This document shows positions 1 to 7,181 of a stretch of DNA of 35,736 nt, piece after piece. The stretch lies in contig SUWC01000001.1 of NCBI GenBank assembly GCA_015061665.1, positions 1 to 35,736 of the forward strand, given 5' to 3'. The notes under the pieces are model-generated. The model did no database searches, had not been told where the DNA came from, and was given only the letters and a program-made list of their open reading frames with translations. How positions within the stretch are numbered: the stretch's first letter is position 1; each line of letters begins with the position of its first letter. A program made the position numbers and the translations under genes. The stretch is from Lentisphaerota bacterium. Its GTDB lineage: Bacteria; Verrucomicrobiota; Kiritimatiellia; RFP12; UBA1067.

Positions 1-65
1 TAAACAGCAGCCACCGCCGTCATCGGCAGCAGCAGCGCAAGCGCTTTCGTAATTGCATCTCTCAT
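1..65 (-). CDS. Exported protein, N-terminal fragment (runs off the window)
   Basis: An ATG at 65 on the minus strand opens a frame reading MRDAITKALALLLPMTAVAA, which has the charged start, hydrophobic core and small residues of a Sec signal peptide. A purine-rich ribosome site (AAGGAAGG) lies about ten bases upstream, which supports the start. Only 21 codons are inside the window, so the mature protein and its function cannot be seen. The product is probably secreted or periplasmic. It is separated from pncC by about 130 bases that hold a stem-loop and a possible TATTAT -10 box near 93-99. Confidence 0.55.
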   Translation of the reverse strand, partial: MRDAITKALALLLPMTAVAAV

Positions 66-166
66 GACATTGTATTGCCTTCCTTTCAATCTATAATAGA
101 CGTTATACCGCCCGCTCTCTTACACTGTCATATCCTCAAAGCGACGAGGTCTTGCAGTCCTGTCGC

Positions 167-187
167 GCAATGGCGAGGCGCCATTGC
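167..187 (-). terminator. Stem-loop downstream of pncC
   Basis: Two perfect 9-base arms (GCAATGGCG and CGCCATTGC) enclose a 3-base loop, starting eight bases after the pncC stop codon. The position suits an RNA 3'-end structure, but no run of U follows, so an intrinsic terminator is only a possibility. It could equally be a small dispersed palindrome, like the 7-base-arm palindrome inside the kinase gene at 10331-10347. Confidence 0.4.
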
Positions 188-194
188 CACATCG

Positions 195-668
195 TCATTC
201 GCCGCCTGCCGCTTTCAACAAAAGCTGGAGCGCGTGTTCGATCGCCGCCGTGCGGACAGCCTCGCGGTCGCCGGGGAATATCTTCTTTTCGGTGATTGTC
301 CCAGGATGCGACGCAAGTCCGAACCAGACGAGGCCCACCGGCTTCTCCGCGCTGCCGCCGCCGGGCCCGGCGATGCCAGTTAGCGACACCGCGAGATCGG
401 TCTTCAAAAGCCGCCGCGCGCCATCCGCCATCCCCGCCGCGCATTCAGGGGACACCGCGCCCTTTGTCGCCAGCACCTCTTCCGGAACGCCCAGCACGCC
501 GTGCTTCACCGAGTTGTCGTAGCTGATGACTCCGCCCCAGAAGACGGCGCTCGCCCCTGAAACGCCCGTGATCGTGTAGCCCACGCCGCCGCCCGTGCAC
601 GACTCGGCGGTCGCGCACGTCATCTTCTTTTCAGCCAGGACTTTTACAAGTTTCTCCGCTGTCGTCAT
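195..668 (-). CDS. pncC: Nicotinamide-nucleotide amidohydrolase PncC (CinA C-terminal domain)
   Basis: A 157-residue single-domain CinA-C protein. The family deamidates nicotinamide mononucleotide to nicotinate mononucleotide in the pyridine-nucleotide salvage cycle, in the cytoplasm. Visible hallmarks are the N-terminal TAESCTGGG segment (about residues 19-27), GVISYDNSVKHGVLGV (about 46-61) and the glycine-rich TGIAGPGGGSAEKPVGLVW stretch (about 96-114). The length matches stand-alone PncC proteins, without the N-terminal CinA (MoaB-like) domain. The start has a good ribosome site (GAAGGAGCG, spacing about 5). An extended -10 box TGATATAAT lies about 65-73 bases upstream, so the gene probably has its own promoter. 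The deamidase role follows from the family. Confidence 0.93.
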   Translation of the reverse strand: MTTAEKLVKVLAEKKMTCATAESCTGGGVGYTITGVSGASAVFWGGVISYDNSVKHGVLGVPEEVLATKGAVSPECAAGMADGARRLLKTDLAVSLTGIAGPGGGSAEKPVGLVWFGLASHPGTITEKKIFPGDREAVRTAAIEHALQLLLKAAGGE

Positions 669-732
669 ATTTTCGCTCCTTCAATTTCTTTTTCCGAATA
701 GTTAGCAGAACCGTTATTTCTTTCTAATCACT

Positions 733-741
733 ATTATATCA
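733..741 (-). promoter_or_regulatory. pncC: Extended -10 promoter element (TGATATAAT) for pncC
   Basis: On the minus strand this reads TGATATAAT, a perfect TATAAT with an upstream TG. No good -35 hexamer is seen 16-18 bases further upstream. The implied transcription start is near 726, giving a leader of about 58 bases. The same 9-mer stands in front of smc, the RNA methyltransferase gene and the gspF-like gene. Confidence 0.55.
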
Positions 742-785
742 AATTATCCATCACGGAATAGCCCTTACCTCGTCCATCTGCCTAA

Positions 786-971
786 CAGCCTCCGCGGTTT
801 GAAATCGGCCGCAATGTCGATGACCAGGTCGCCCGCGAGATGAAAAGACTCCACATCCGCGCCGACATGTCTGTTCGTCCCGTGCTGGTCTATCTCGGGC
901 AGCTTGACGCCAGTGTCGAGGGCGACGGCTTCTTCGACGCCATAATCCCCGCGCAAAAGCTGTTGAAATAA
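786..971 (+). pseudogene. C-terminal remnant, possibly of an AAA-type ATP-binding protein
   Basis: A plus-strand frame of 61 codons begins directly after an in-frame stop and has no start codon near its beginning. It contains FEIGRNVDDQV and ends with RPVLVYLGQLD, EGDGFFDAII and a final LLK. This ending resembles the C-termini of Bacteroidota/PVC AAA ATPases that carry a nuclease-like C-terminal region; that match is from memory and only moderate. The reading looks more protein-like than the antisense 78-residue frame over the same DNA. I read it as the tail of a decayed gene in a degraded region. Confidence 0.35.
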
Positions 972-1017
972 ACCGCTGTTCATTTCGCCGTCTCCCAGCA
1001 CAACGCGTAGCTGTCTA

Positions 1018-1111
1018 AACCACAGACCAACACGGACACGCCTCGCTTACGCTCGGCGATTCTTAAATTTGCGCAAGCGTTAGCGCCGCGCGTCCGTGTA
1101 CGTCAGTGGTT
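1018..1111. repeat. MITE-like imperfect inverted repeat
   Basis: Arms at 1018-1037 (AACCACAGACCAACACGGAC) and 1092-1111 pair over 20 bases with three mismatches, around a 54-base centre rich in further self-complementary stretches (for example GCGCAAGCGTTAGCGC). It contains no gene. It lies between two gene remnants, as expected for a small non-autonomous element or a REP-like palindromic repeat. No flanking target duplication was evident. Confidence 0.45.
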
Positions 1112-1116
1112 ATGCA

Positions 1117-1341
1117 TCATCCCTTCACTCCAGCCACGAAACCCCGAAACACGGCATCAGAATCCGCTTCAAGCCCTGTCTTGCGAAACGTCCGCACATA
1201 CTCCCGACACCGCTCCGCAAGGCCGCAATCATCGTGCGTCTGCCACACGGGAAGGTCTGTGCCGAACATCAGCCGCCCATGCCAGTCGTATTCGAACAAC
1301 TTTGGAGACTCGTCCACACCGAATCTATTCAGCGCCACTGA
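1117..1341 (-). pseudogene. C-terminal remnant of an amidohydrolase
   Basis: The minus-strand frame ending at 1117 includes RLMFGTDLPVWQ, AERCREYVRTFRKTGLEADS and a final GFVAGVKG. The LMFGTDLP segment is the typical last strand and metal-site loop of amidohydrolase-2 family TIM-barrel enzymes, followed by the C-terminal helices. A full enzyme would need about 200 more residues upstream. Instead the frame changes character near 1341, where plus-strand antitoxin-like sequence begins, so only about 70 residues of the enzyme survive. The longer 150-residue open frame is therefore a chimera and not a real gene. Confidence 0.5.
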
Positions 1342-1348
1342 CATTCGC

Positions 1349-1471
1349 TCCCGCGACATCGAAATCTCCCGCCGCGAATTCGCCAAGGGCAAGGGCATTC
1401 CGCAGGATGTTGTTTTCAATCGCCTCCATGAGAAGCTTCTCGCGATGAAACACGCGAAGGCCTTGTCATGA
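1349..1471 (+). pseudogene. 5'-truncated antitoxin-like remnant
   Basis: This plus-strand frame reads RDIEISRREFAKGKGIPQD, then VVFNRLHEKLLAMKHAKALS and stop. It resembles the C-terminal helix of small type II antitoxins that sit in front of RelE/ParE toxins. No start codon or N-terminal DNA-binding part is present; the upstream sequence belongs to the amidohydrolase remnant on the other strand. Its stop overlaps the start codon of the following toxin remnant (TCATGA), the usual translational coupling of antitoxin-toxin pairs. Confidence 0.42.
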
Positions 1472-1563
1472 ATGTGCGTTGGTCTCCGCACACGGTGGTC
1501 CACGTCCTGTCCATCCGCCACTCTCGGATGCTCGTGACGCTCGACGAGACGGCCTGGAACTGA
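1468..1563 (+). pseudogene. Internally deleted RelE/ParE-type toxin remnant
   Basis: A 31-codon frame begins with MNVRWSP, a normal RelE/ParE toxin start, and continues directly into VVHVLSIRHSRMLVTLDETA, the last strand and C-terminal tail of such toxins. Intact family members have about 90-110 residues, so roughly 60-75 residues of the middle are missing, in frame. The start overlaps the antitoxin-like stop. The remnant lacks the helices and most of the catalytic surface, so it should be inactive. It could also be read as a very small gene, but both halves matching one family argues for deletion. Confidence 0.45.
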
Positions 1564-1949
1564 CATCACTCCGCGTCTTTGAAAAACTCCTCTGCGGGTA
1601 TCATCTCCGCATCTTCACCCGAAACCAACTTCTCGTCCGCCGCCCAGTCGTGTGTTGACGCCTCGAACGCGCTATGGGCAAGTCCTTCCTGGTGATCACC
1701 TATACCCTGGGAAGGTCATCCAAACGAATCTGCGAATGCACAAGATATGAATACACGTAACGCTTGCCGCCCGATCTCCCCACATGGAACAACATATCTT
1801 TCCAAATTAACCTTCACTTTTGATTTGCAACTGCATCCTACCATTGCTGTCACTCCCAAGCTTCTTTGCACAGTGCGCGCATTAATAGAAACTTGGGAGT
1901 GAACTATTTCAAGTTAACAATCTAAACTATGAATTCACCGCTTTGCTTC
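1564..1949. other. Gene-poor stretch with minor minus-strand open fragments
   Basis: No convincing gene is present. On the minus strand a start-less fragment ends at 1566 with DWAADEKLVSGEDAEM and IPAEEFFKDAE, possibly the tail of a small antitoxin-like protein. A 31-codon ATG frame (1795 to 1700) reads MLFHVGRSGGKRYVYSYLVH and ends LDDLPRV. Both are protein-like but too short to assign, and adjacent frames look partly equivalent, as if frameshifted. I treat the stretch as decayed coding DNA. Confidence 0.35.
1850..1902. repeat. Inverted repeat downstream of the three-repeat lipoprotein gene
   Basis: TCACTCCCAAG at 1850-1860 pairs perfectly with CTTGGGAGTGA at 1892-1902, and pairing can continue after one mismatch for about four more bases. 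The loop is about 20-30 bases. It lies some 50 bases beyond the lipoprotein stop, so it may form the 3' end of that transcript. No U-run follows it on the minus strand; an element end is the alternative. Confidence 0.4.
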
Positions 1950-2594
1950 TTACAGTTTGAGGCGTTTTAGTACGTCTTGAGCCTCGGCAATATCCGACTG
2001 TTGGTCCGCGATAGTTTTTAGAATGAACTCCATAAACTTTTCGTGGAGATCGTCTTTACCTACCAATGGTTTTCCGCCAAGTTTTTCACACCGATCATTC
2101 ACCTCTTTTACTACACTTGAATATACCTTGAGGTTTGGAAGCGCTGATTGTAACGCGCCTACTACTTCTTCTCGTTCCTCGTTAGATTTGCCAATAAATT
2201 CATTAAATGCTCCAACCATGTTCTCTTTCTCAATCATGGGACGGACCGCGTATTTTCCGCACAAATCATTTATCTCCTTCACAGCACTTGAATATTTCTG
2301 CAACTGCGGGAATGCCGCCCGAATCAGCGCCAGATCCTTATCGTCCGGTTCTATTGGTTTGGTCATACGTTCTGCAATCTCAGCTTCGCTCATCATCGGT
2401 TCAGCACCATGTTTCGCCAGTTCGGCATTAATCTTACGTACGAATTCAGCCATTTCCTCTGCTGGTGACAATGACTTGCGGGCAGAGGGTTGTGCAGACG
2501 TCGATGAGTCTTCGCTTGAGCCACCACACCCAGAGAAGCTGAGCATCGACCCGACACAGGCCACCAATGCGGCCACTTTCATTAGTCTTTTCAT
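1950..2594 (-). CDS. Lipoprotein with three tandem helical repeats
   Basis: A 214-residue protein of unknown function. MKRLMKVAALVACVGSMLSF is a lipoprotein signal, followed by SGC with the lipidated Cys near residue 23, so the protein is probably anchored to a membrane. After a Ser-rich linker there are three related units of about 55-57 residues. They can be aligned on EFVRKINAELAKHGAEPMM, AVKEINDLCGKYAVRPMI and VVKEVNDRCEKLGGKPLV, each followed by an acidic helix and an FPQLQKYSS or LPNLKVYSS junction. The ribosome site AAAGGT precedes the ATG. It lies downstream of the SIR2 gene in the same direction after an 81-base gap, and may have its own weak -10 (TATAGT, 2654-2659). I do not recognise the family. 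Confidence 0.8.
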   Translation of the reverse strand: MKRLMKVAALVACVGSMLSFSGCGGSSEDSSTSAQPSARKSLSPAEEMAEFVRKINAELAKHGAEPMMSEAEIAERMTKPIEPDDKDLALIRAAFPQLQKYSSAVKEINDLCGKYAVRPMIEKENMVGAFNEFIGKSNEEREEVVGALQSALPNLKVYSSVVKEVNDRCEKLGGKPLVGKDDLHEKFMEFILKTIADQQSDIAEAQDVLKRLKL

Positions 2595-2613
2595 TTTGTT
2601 TTACCTTTTGTTA

Positions 2614-2652
2614 TTGCCCTTGTCATTGAATCCAGCTAAAGCCCAAGGGCAA
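2614..2652 (-). other. Stem-loop between the SIR2 and lipoprotein genes
   Basis: TTGCCCTTG (2614-2622) and CAAGGGCAA (2644-2652) are perfect 9-base complementary arms around a 21-base loop. It sits between the SIR2 stop and the next ATG. It could end the SIR2 transcript or shape the leader of the lipoprotein mRNA; there is no U-run to support an intrinsic terminator. Confidence 0.35.
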
Positions 2653-2675
2653 GACTATAGCTAGATTGTTTAAAA

Positions 2676-4397
2676 TCATTCTGTTTCCGTCTTTCGATCT
2701 ACACCATTTGCCGTAAATGCGGGAATGTCCCATCCATCTTGGTTATATGGATAAAGCAGATTGCGGACATCTTCAATCTCTCCACACCCAAAGACACTTG
2801 GAATACCTTGCACATATGCCCGAACATTCTCCTTCCCGAAAACGGTTATGGCGTTGTTGATTGCGCGCACCTTCTCCTTATCTTTCACCAACTCGTTTTT
2901 CGAGTTTAGATAATCATCCAACACTTTCCCGTACAACCATCCCTTTGGGCCATCAGGATCATGTGTTGCAACCACGGAACAATACAACCGTTCACCATCC
3001 TTACGCTGTGACATCATCGAAAGCAACGAACCCCAGATAGCATCATCAAGAGGCATGCTGTATCCCAAAAGCACAATGTGCTTTGCATACGTTATGTCAG
3101 CCAACGCCTCGTCTGTCGCTTCCCTGATAAATGATGGTGGCTTTTGCTTCAACTGCGTCTGCATAAACATGAAATTGTCATAGGAATGCGTCAATGCACC
3201 GCAGAAATGACATTCAAGCGCATCATACTCACCACACTTGTGCGCTGCCTTTTCCTGTTCCGTCCGCGGCTGTTGCCCCCACTTGAATGGAGCAATGATG
3301 CCATTAGGGAAGATCGTGGTTGAATTTTCGTCCCACGCATCGCCCATGTAAAGATTGAGCCGCCCACATTTCGGGCAATGCCGAGTCACGCTCATCCCAT
3401 GAACTGGAAAATATTTGCCGAGGCGGAATATACGATTATCCATATATTTCTCGTTGTTCACATTCTGTGCCACGGCTTCTGTACATGGGAACCAAATGTC
3501 TGGCGAAAGTTCCTTATCTCCTTCATCTGCTGGTTTCCTCATTCCGACGGAATTCGGGAAATTCATCAGAAGTTTCAACATGCGGCCTGGATTGCCGAGA
3601 CGAACTTGTGCTACATGATTGTTAACCTTGTCGTGGGCGTTCCATATAAACCACAAAAATAATGGTTCAAAGTTAGTTGTGACGAGCGAATAGGAGAACT
3701 GATAAAATCCGCGCTTGTTAAAAGCACACCCTTGGCACTCAAGCTCTCTTGCCTCTTTCTGCATGAGCAGGGCAAGTGAATGAAAAAACTTACGATATGG
3801 CCTAAGTTTCTCTTGCCCATCAGAAGTCCTTATCAGTTTCTGCCACGCACAGGCGAACATAGTGCTTATGAGAAGAATCAGCATTTCGTATGCCGCTTTG
3901 ATGCGCTCAAGGGGTAGAAACACCATTTCATTTCCTGCATTGACCTCAAATCCGCGTCCGTCCCGAATACACACATCCATCAACGTGAAGACTTCCTGAA
4001 GGTAATCATCACGCGGTTTCTCATCTTTGGTCGTTCCCTTTTTCGCCTTGGCGATGAGTTTCAGTGCGCCCCAATCATAATGCCGTCGCAAGTTTCGGAC
4101 AAGTTTCTCAACATCATCTTTCTGAACTCCAGGAAATGCCTGTTTCCATCGCTCGTCATCCAAATCAATTGTGTCATTACCATTCACACCACCATCCAGA
4201 GCGAATGCCATGAGGACAACATCCTTTCCACGCCCCGCAAAACACTTTGCCGTCTCAATCGCCTCTACCGATAAAGTTTCCTCGTCGCAAATATCCCAAA
4301 GGAATTTTGCCTGTTCGCCGGTAGGAGGCATCGAAAGCCGTTGCGTTGCCCCCGCACCAACGAAAAGAATCGTCTCTGGATGTAAAAATTGTTTCAT
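2676..4397 (-). CDS. SIR2-family NAD-binding protein, candidate defence effector
   Basis: A 573-residue protein with a SIR2 (sirtuin-fold) core. Visible motifs in order are VGAGAT (13-18, NAD-binding glycine loop), VTTNFE (239-244, equivalent of the sirtuin TQNxD), VHG (332-334, the catalytic His position), two CxxC pairs at 341/344 and 396/399 placed like the sirtuin zinc module, and LLGYSMPLDD (443-452, the C-terminal nucleotide-site strand). Residues 50-230 form a large insertion, mainly helical. SIR2-domain proteins either deacylate proteins or cleave NAD+; many large bacterial members such as ThsA, DSR and Avs effectors deplete NAD+ during phage infection. Here the role is inferred. The start overlaps the stop of the small upstream gene (ATGA), so the two are translationally coupled. 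No membrane segment or signal is seen. Confidence 0.8.
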   Translation of the reverse strand: MKQFLHPETILFVGAGATQRLSMPPTGEQAKFLWDICDEETLSVEAIETAKCFAGRGKDVVLMAFALDGGVNGNDTIDLDDERWKQAFPGVQKDDVEKLVRNLRRHYDWGALKLIAKAKKGTTKDEKPRDDYLQEVFTLMDVCIRDGRGFEVNAGNEMVFLPLERIKAAYEMLILLISTMFACAWQKLIRTSDGQEKLRPYRKFFHSLALLMQKEARELECQGCAFNKRGFYQFSYSLVTTNFEPLFLWFIWNAHDKVNNHVAQVRLGNPGRMLKLLMNFPNSVGMRKPADEGDKELSPDIWFPCTEAVAQNVNNEKYMDNRIFRLGKYFPVHGMSVTRHCPKCGRLNLYMGDAWDENSTTIFPNGIIAPFKWGQQPRTEQEKAAHKCGEYDALECHFCGALTHSYDNFMFMQTQLKQKPPSFIREATDEALADITYAKHIVLLGYSMPLDDAIWGSLLSMMSQRKDGERLYCSVVATHDPDGPKGWLYGKVLDDYLNSKNELVKDKEKVRAINNAITVFGKENVRAYVQGIPSVFGCGEIEDVRNLLYPYNQDGWDIPAFTANGVDRKTETE

Positions 4398-4756
4398 GAA
4401 ATACCAAACGTAATCTCTTCTATGTTATATGATTTATTTGTCAGTGAAGTATCAAGCAATTGCACCTGCGGTTCTTTTGCTTTTGTTTCACATAAAATTA
4501 ACGCGCAGTGCAAATCAGGCGAAAATATTGCACTTGTTGAAGGTGTATTCTTGATTGACATCTTCACACTTTTATCATACTTGAATACACACCCCTCTTC
4601 ATCATCCCGTGTAGGAATAAAAACTGCATACGTTTTTATTATGTCGCCATCTTTAAATGTAGCAGCACATTCACTATCGGGAGCAAAAGATACGATCGTT
4701 CTCTTTGTGGCGATGCTAATCCCCTTTACTGTGCCTATGAATCTAAGCTTTCTCAT
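4394..4756 (-). CDS. Small unknown protein translationally coupled to the SIR2 gene
   Basis: A 120-residue protein I cannot assign. It looks mostly beta-stranded (IGTVKGISIATKRTIVSFAP, then short strands separated by charged turns), with no signal peptide or membrane helix; a small barrel or OB-like fold is possible but unproven. I chose the ATG at 4756 because AGGA stands eight bases before it; an ATG at 4798 would add 14 residues but has a poor ribosome site. Its TGA overlaps the SIR2 ATG, so the two products are probably made in fixed proportion. That arrangement suits a partner, sensor or inhibitor of the SIR2 enzyme (inference). The DNA is clearly more AT-rich than the core genes to the right. 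Confidence 0.65.
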   Translation of the reverse strand: MRKLRFIGTVKGISIATKRTIVSFAPDSECAATFKDGDIIKTYAVFIPTRDDEEGCVFKYDKSVKMSIKNTPSTSAIFSPDLHCALILCETKAKEPQVQLLDTSLTNKSYNIEEITFGIS

Positions 4757-4827
4757 TTCATTATTCCTGTTGTCCTTTGTTGTGAACCTGATGGACATTC
4801 AAGGACTTACGGCATCCATCGGCATTG

Positions 4828-7164
4828 TCAGAATGACAAATTCTGAAGTTGATTAATTACTCCTTCCATGGAATCTAAACTCCCGCCCGGACAGGAACCT
4901 TGATTCCCCTTGACTGCATTTCGTGTAAATTGAAGCTGGAGCGAACCTTGCGGTGCGAATCGCGGGGAACGTGCATTCTTCGCATTCTCGTCTCCCTGCA
5001 TCACATCTTCAAAGGCATTGGCAAAGACGGCTCCAAGTCCTCCCTGCAACGGCGTGTAATCAATTGTATGCTGGTTAATGGCCTTGCGAACCGTACGCCG
5101 AAAGCCCTCTCCGCCTTCCGGTCTGCCCACAAAATACCGAAGTGTCTCTCCTTCAACAGTCTCGTAATTCGCAATCCGTTGGCTGACTTCACCTTTGGAG
5201 ACCATGCCACTCCTGAACGAAATCTCCAGCTTCGACTCAACAGCTCGCTTAAGGTCATCAAATGTTCCAGTCTTGAAATTGACGATCTTCATGACAATAC
5301 GCGGCGTTAGCGTCAGCCAATGTATTTCCCGGCTATCGGCATTCGCCCACGCCAAATCACGTCCACTTCCATCGGCGATGCACAATGTGTCATCATCCAG
5401 ATATAGGGTCGGTTTTATGTCTCCATAGCGCGACAACAGCAGGGCGTATGCATCTTCAATATTGAGTCCGAGAAAAAATCCGCCGATATTGATACGCCCG
5501 TCAGGACAATTGGGTTTCATCTGGCGAACTTCCTTATCCACAATCTCCTTCGCCGAGCCATCCTTCAATCTGCTCGCCGCAATCAGCCGGATGCCACGCA
5601 GTGTGGCGTTTGCGGCAATCTTCTTGAGGTCACCTTCACCGGAAACCTCGCCAAGCATTGAAAACAGATCGCGGTTGTATTTCAGGGCGGCGATTATCGC
5701 CTCGGCATCGCTGTGCCCCAGCGCTACCAAACGTTCCGACACCGATTTCTTGATATCGGTCTCCTTGTCTTCTTTGCGCAACTTGCGCAGAATCCCGATG
5801 TCCTTTATGCGGGAGATTGCAAGCTTGCGAATCTTCATGGCGCTTTGCCGTCCATTATTGCTCATCCAGTCTATGCGGTTTGATATGAGATCATAACCGG
5901 ATACAGCTGTATCATACGGACAATCATTCAATCGATCAAAGGCAACGGCTGATAGCCAGTGATCAGACGTCATCTTCTCAACTGCAACGTATCGGGCATT
6001 GAACAACGGAGAAGAAAGGGCGATTCGCGAAAGGACGGCTTCGTCCTTGACCGGCGCCATCAAATCGCGCATTACATCCCGTTTGACATCAGACCTGATG
6101 ACATCACACGGACAATAAAGTTCTGTGCGGTCGCTTTTCTTGACACGCTGCGGCAATTCCTTATCACAAAACACCGTTTCAAATGCTTCCTGACACTTGA
6201 CCTTCGACAATATCTTCATGAAGGCCTTTGCATTGGAATATTTCAATGCCGCAGCAACAATCTCCGCATCAGGGTCGACAATGTGATCATATACTCTTAA
6301 GGCAAAATCCTCAGGCATGGAGTGATTCTGCTTTTCGGAAACGAACATACGCTTGAACAGCGCGACAAGTGAGGGTTGGTCTGATGCGTCCAATTTGCCA
6401 ATTGCGGCGGCAATTGCGTCGGGGAATATTGCCGCTCCGAGACTTCGCGTTGAAACTAGAAACTCACGGATGCTTTGCTGGTCGTTTTGAGCCGCGACAA
6501 TCTCGCACAACACCGAATTAAGCGGATTCTTCTTTTTGACGCATCCATAGTAGTCAATGAAAGCGTCCTCTTCACAACCAACCGACAAGCGATTTCCTCC
6601 TGGGAATAACAACGTGCGTATGGAAAGCGCATTTCTGCCGTAGGAGCTTTCTTCTTCATGGAATTGATCAAAGAATGTGGTCAGCCTTGCGAATTCAGCC
6701 GGTTGTGCGAGACGCTTCTTTGCCGCTTCGCGTACCGCATTGCCCGGATGCACCTTCTGCTTCAATCTGATGTGACTATCGTGTGTATAATAGTTTTCGC
6801 CCTTGTATTCAAGCTGTCCCTGCTCCATGCCAGAATCGATGTACAGACACCCATCTTGCCATGTCGCGCATTTCAGAATCCAATCAAGGCCGTTCAGACG
6901 ATTCACCGCCGCAACACGAACGTCATCGAGATAATGCTCTTCGGTGAGGAATGCATTGCAGTAGCTTCCGCTCTTCTGTCCGATGTACACGCCGGCATTC
7001 ATCGCAATCAGAAACAGCTCCTTGTCGTCCGACAACTCGGCAACCGCGCGAACGCGAGTTGCCGGGTCGTCAGACTTAAGCGGAGATGTGCAACCAAGTG
7101 ACGCCGCCAATAGCATGGCAACGCAACTTGCTCCTATCGCAATGATCCGCATTATATATGCCAT
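4828..7164 (-). CDS. Large lipoprotein with HEAT-like repeats
   Basis: A protein of about 778 residues and unknown function. The N-terminus (MAYIMRIIAIGASCVAMLLA, then ASLGC) looks like a lipoprotein signal, although SLGC is an imperfect lipobox. HEAT-like helical units recur: DPATRVRAVAELSDDKELFL, VRVAAVNRL, AVREAAKKRL, NARYVAVEKM, KIRKLAISRIKDIGILRKL and RGIRLIAASRLKDG. The last 200 residues form a separate domain starting IGGFFLGLNIEDAYALLLSR, reminiscent of the tail of the Sel1 protein encoded just upstream. The ATG at 7164 is preferred over an in-frame TTG at 7185 that overlaps the upstream stop; neither has a strong ribosome site. It lies between the Sel1 gene and the small SIR2-linked gene. 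Function cannot be told from sequence; a scaffold role is a guess. Confidence 0.7.
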   Translation of the reverse strand: MAYIMRIIAIGASCVAMLLAASLGCTSPLKSDDPATRVRAVAELSDDKELFLIAMNAGVYIGQKSGSYCNAFLTEEHYLDDVRVAAVNRLNGLDWILKCATWQDGCLYIDSGMEQGQLEYKGENYYTHDSHIRLKQKVHPGNAVREAAKKRLAQPAEFARLTTFFDQFHEEESSYGRNALSIRTLLFPGGNRLSVGCEEDAFIDYYGCVKKKNPLNSVLCEIVAAQNDQQSIREFLVSTRSLGAAIFPDAIAAAIGKLDASDQPSLVALFKRMFVSEKQNHSMPEDFALRVYDHIVDPDAEIVAAALKYSNAKAFMKILSKVKCQEAFETVFCDKELPQRVKKSDRTELYCPCDVIRSDVKRDVMRDLMAPVKDEAVLSRIALSSPLFNARYVAVEKMTSDHWLSAVAFDRLNDCPYDTAVSGYDLISNRIDWMSNNGRQSAMKIRKLAISRIKDIGILRKLRKEDKETDIKKSVSERLVALGHSDAEAIIAALKYNRDLFSMLGEVSGEGDLKKIAANATLRGIRLIAASRLKDGSAKEIVDKEVRQMKPNCPDGRINIGGFFLGLNIEDAYALLLSRYGDIKPTLYLDDDTLCIADGSGRDLAWANADSREIHWLTLTPRIVMKIVNFKTGTFDDLKRAVESKLEISFRSGMVSKGEVSQRIANYETVEGETLRYFVGRPEGGEGFRRTVRKAINQHTIDYTPLQGGLGAVFANAFEDVMQGDENAKNARSPRFAPQGSLQLQFTRNAVKGNQGSCPGGSLDSMEGVINQLQNLSF

Positions 7165-7181
7165 TAGTTTGTGGCCGAGCT

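Noticed and set aside
765-1001. 78-codon minus-strand frame
   Set aside because: The plus-strand reading over the same DNA has the more protein-like ending; the minus frame has no ribosome site or family.
2676-4397. Calling the SIR2 protein a CobB-type protein deacetylase
   Set aside because: It is far longer than CobB (about 240 residues), has a large helical insertion and TTNFE instead of TQNxD; the chemistry is left open between deacylase and NADase.
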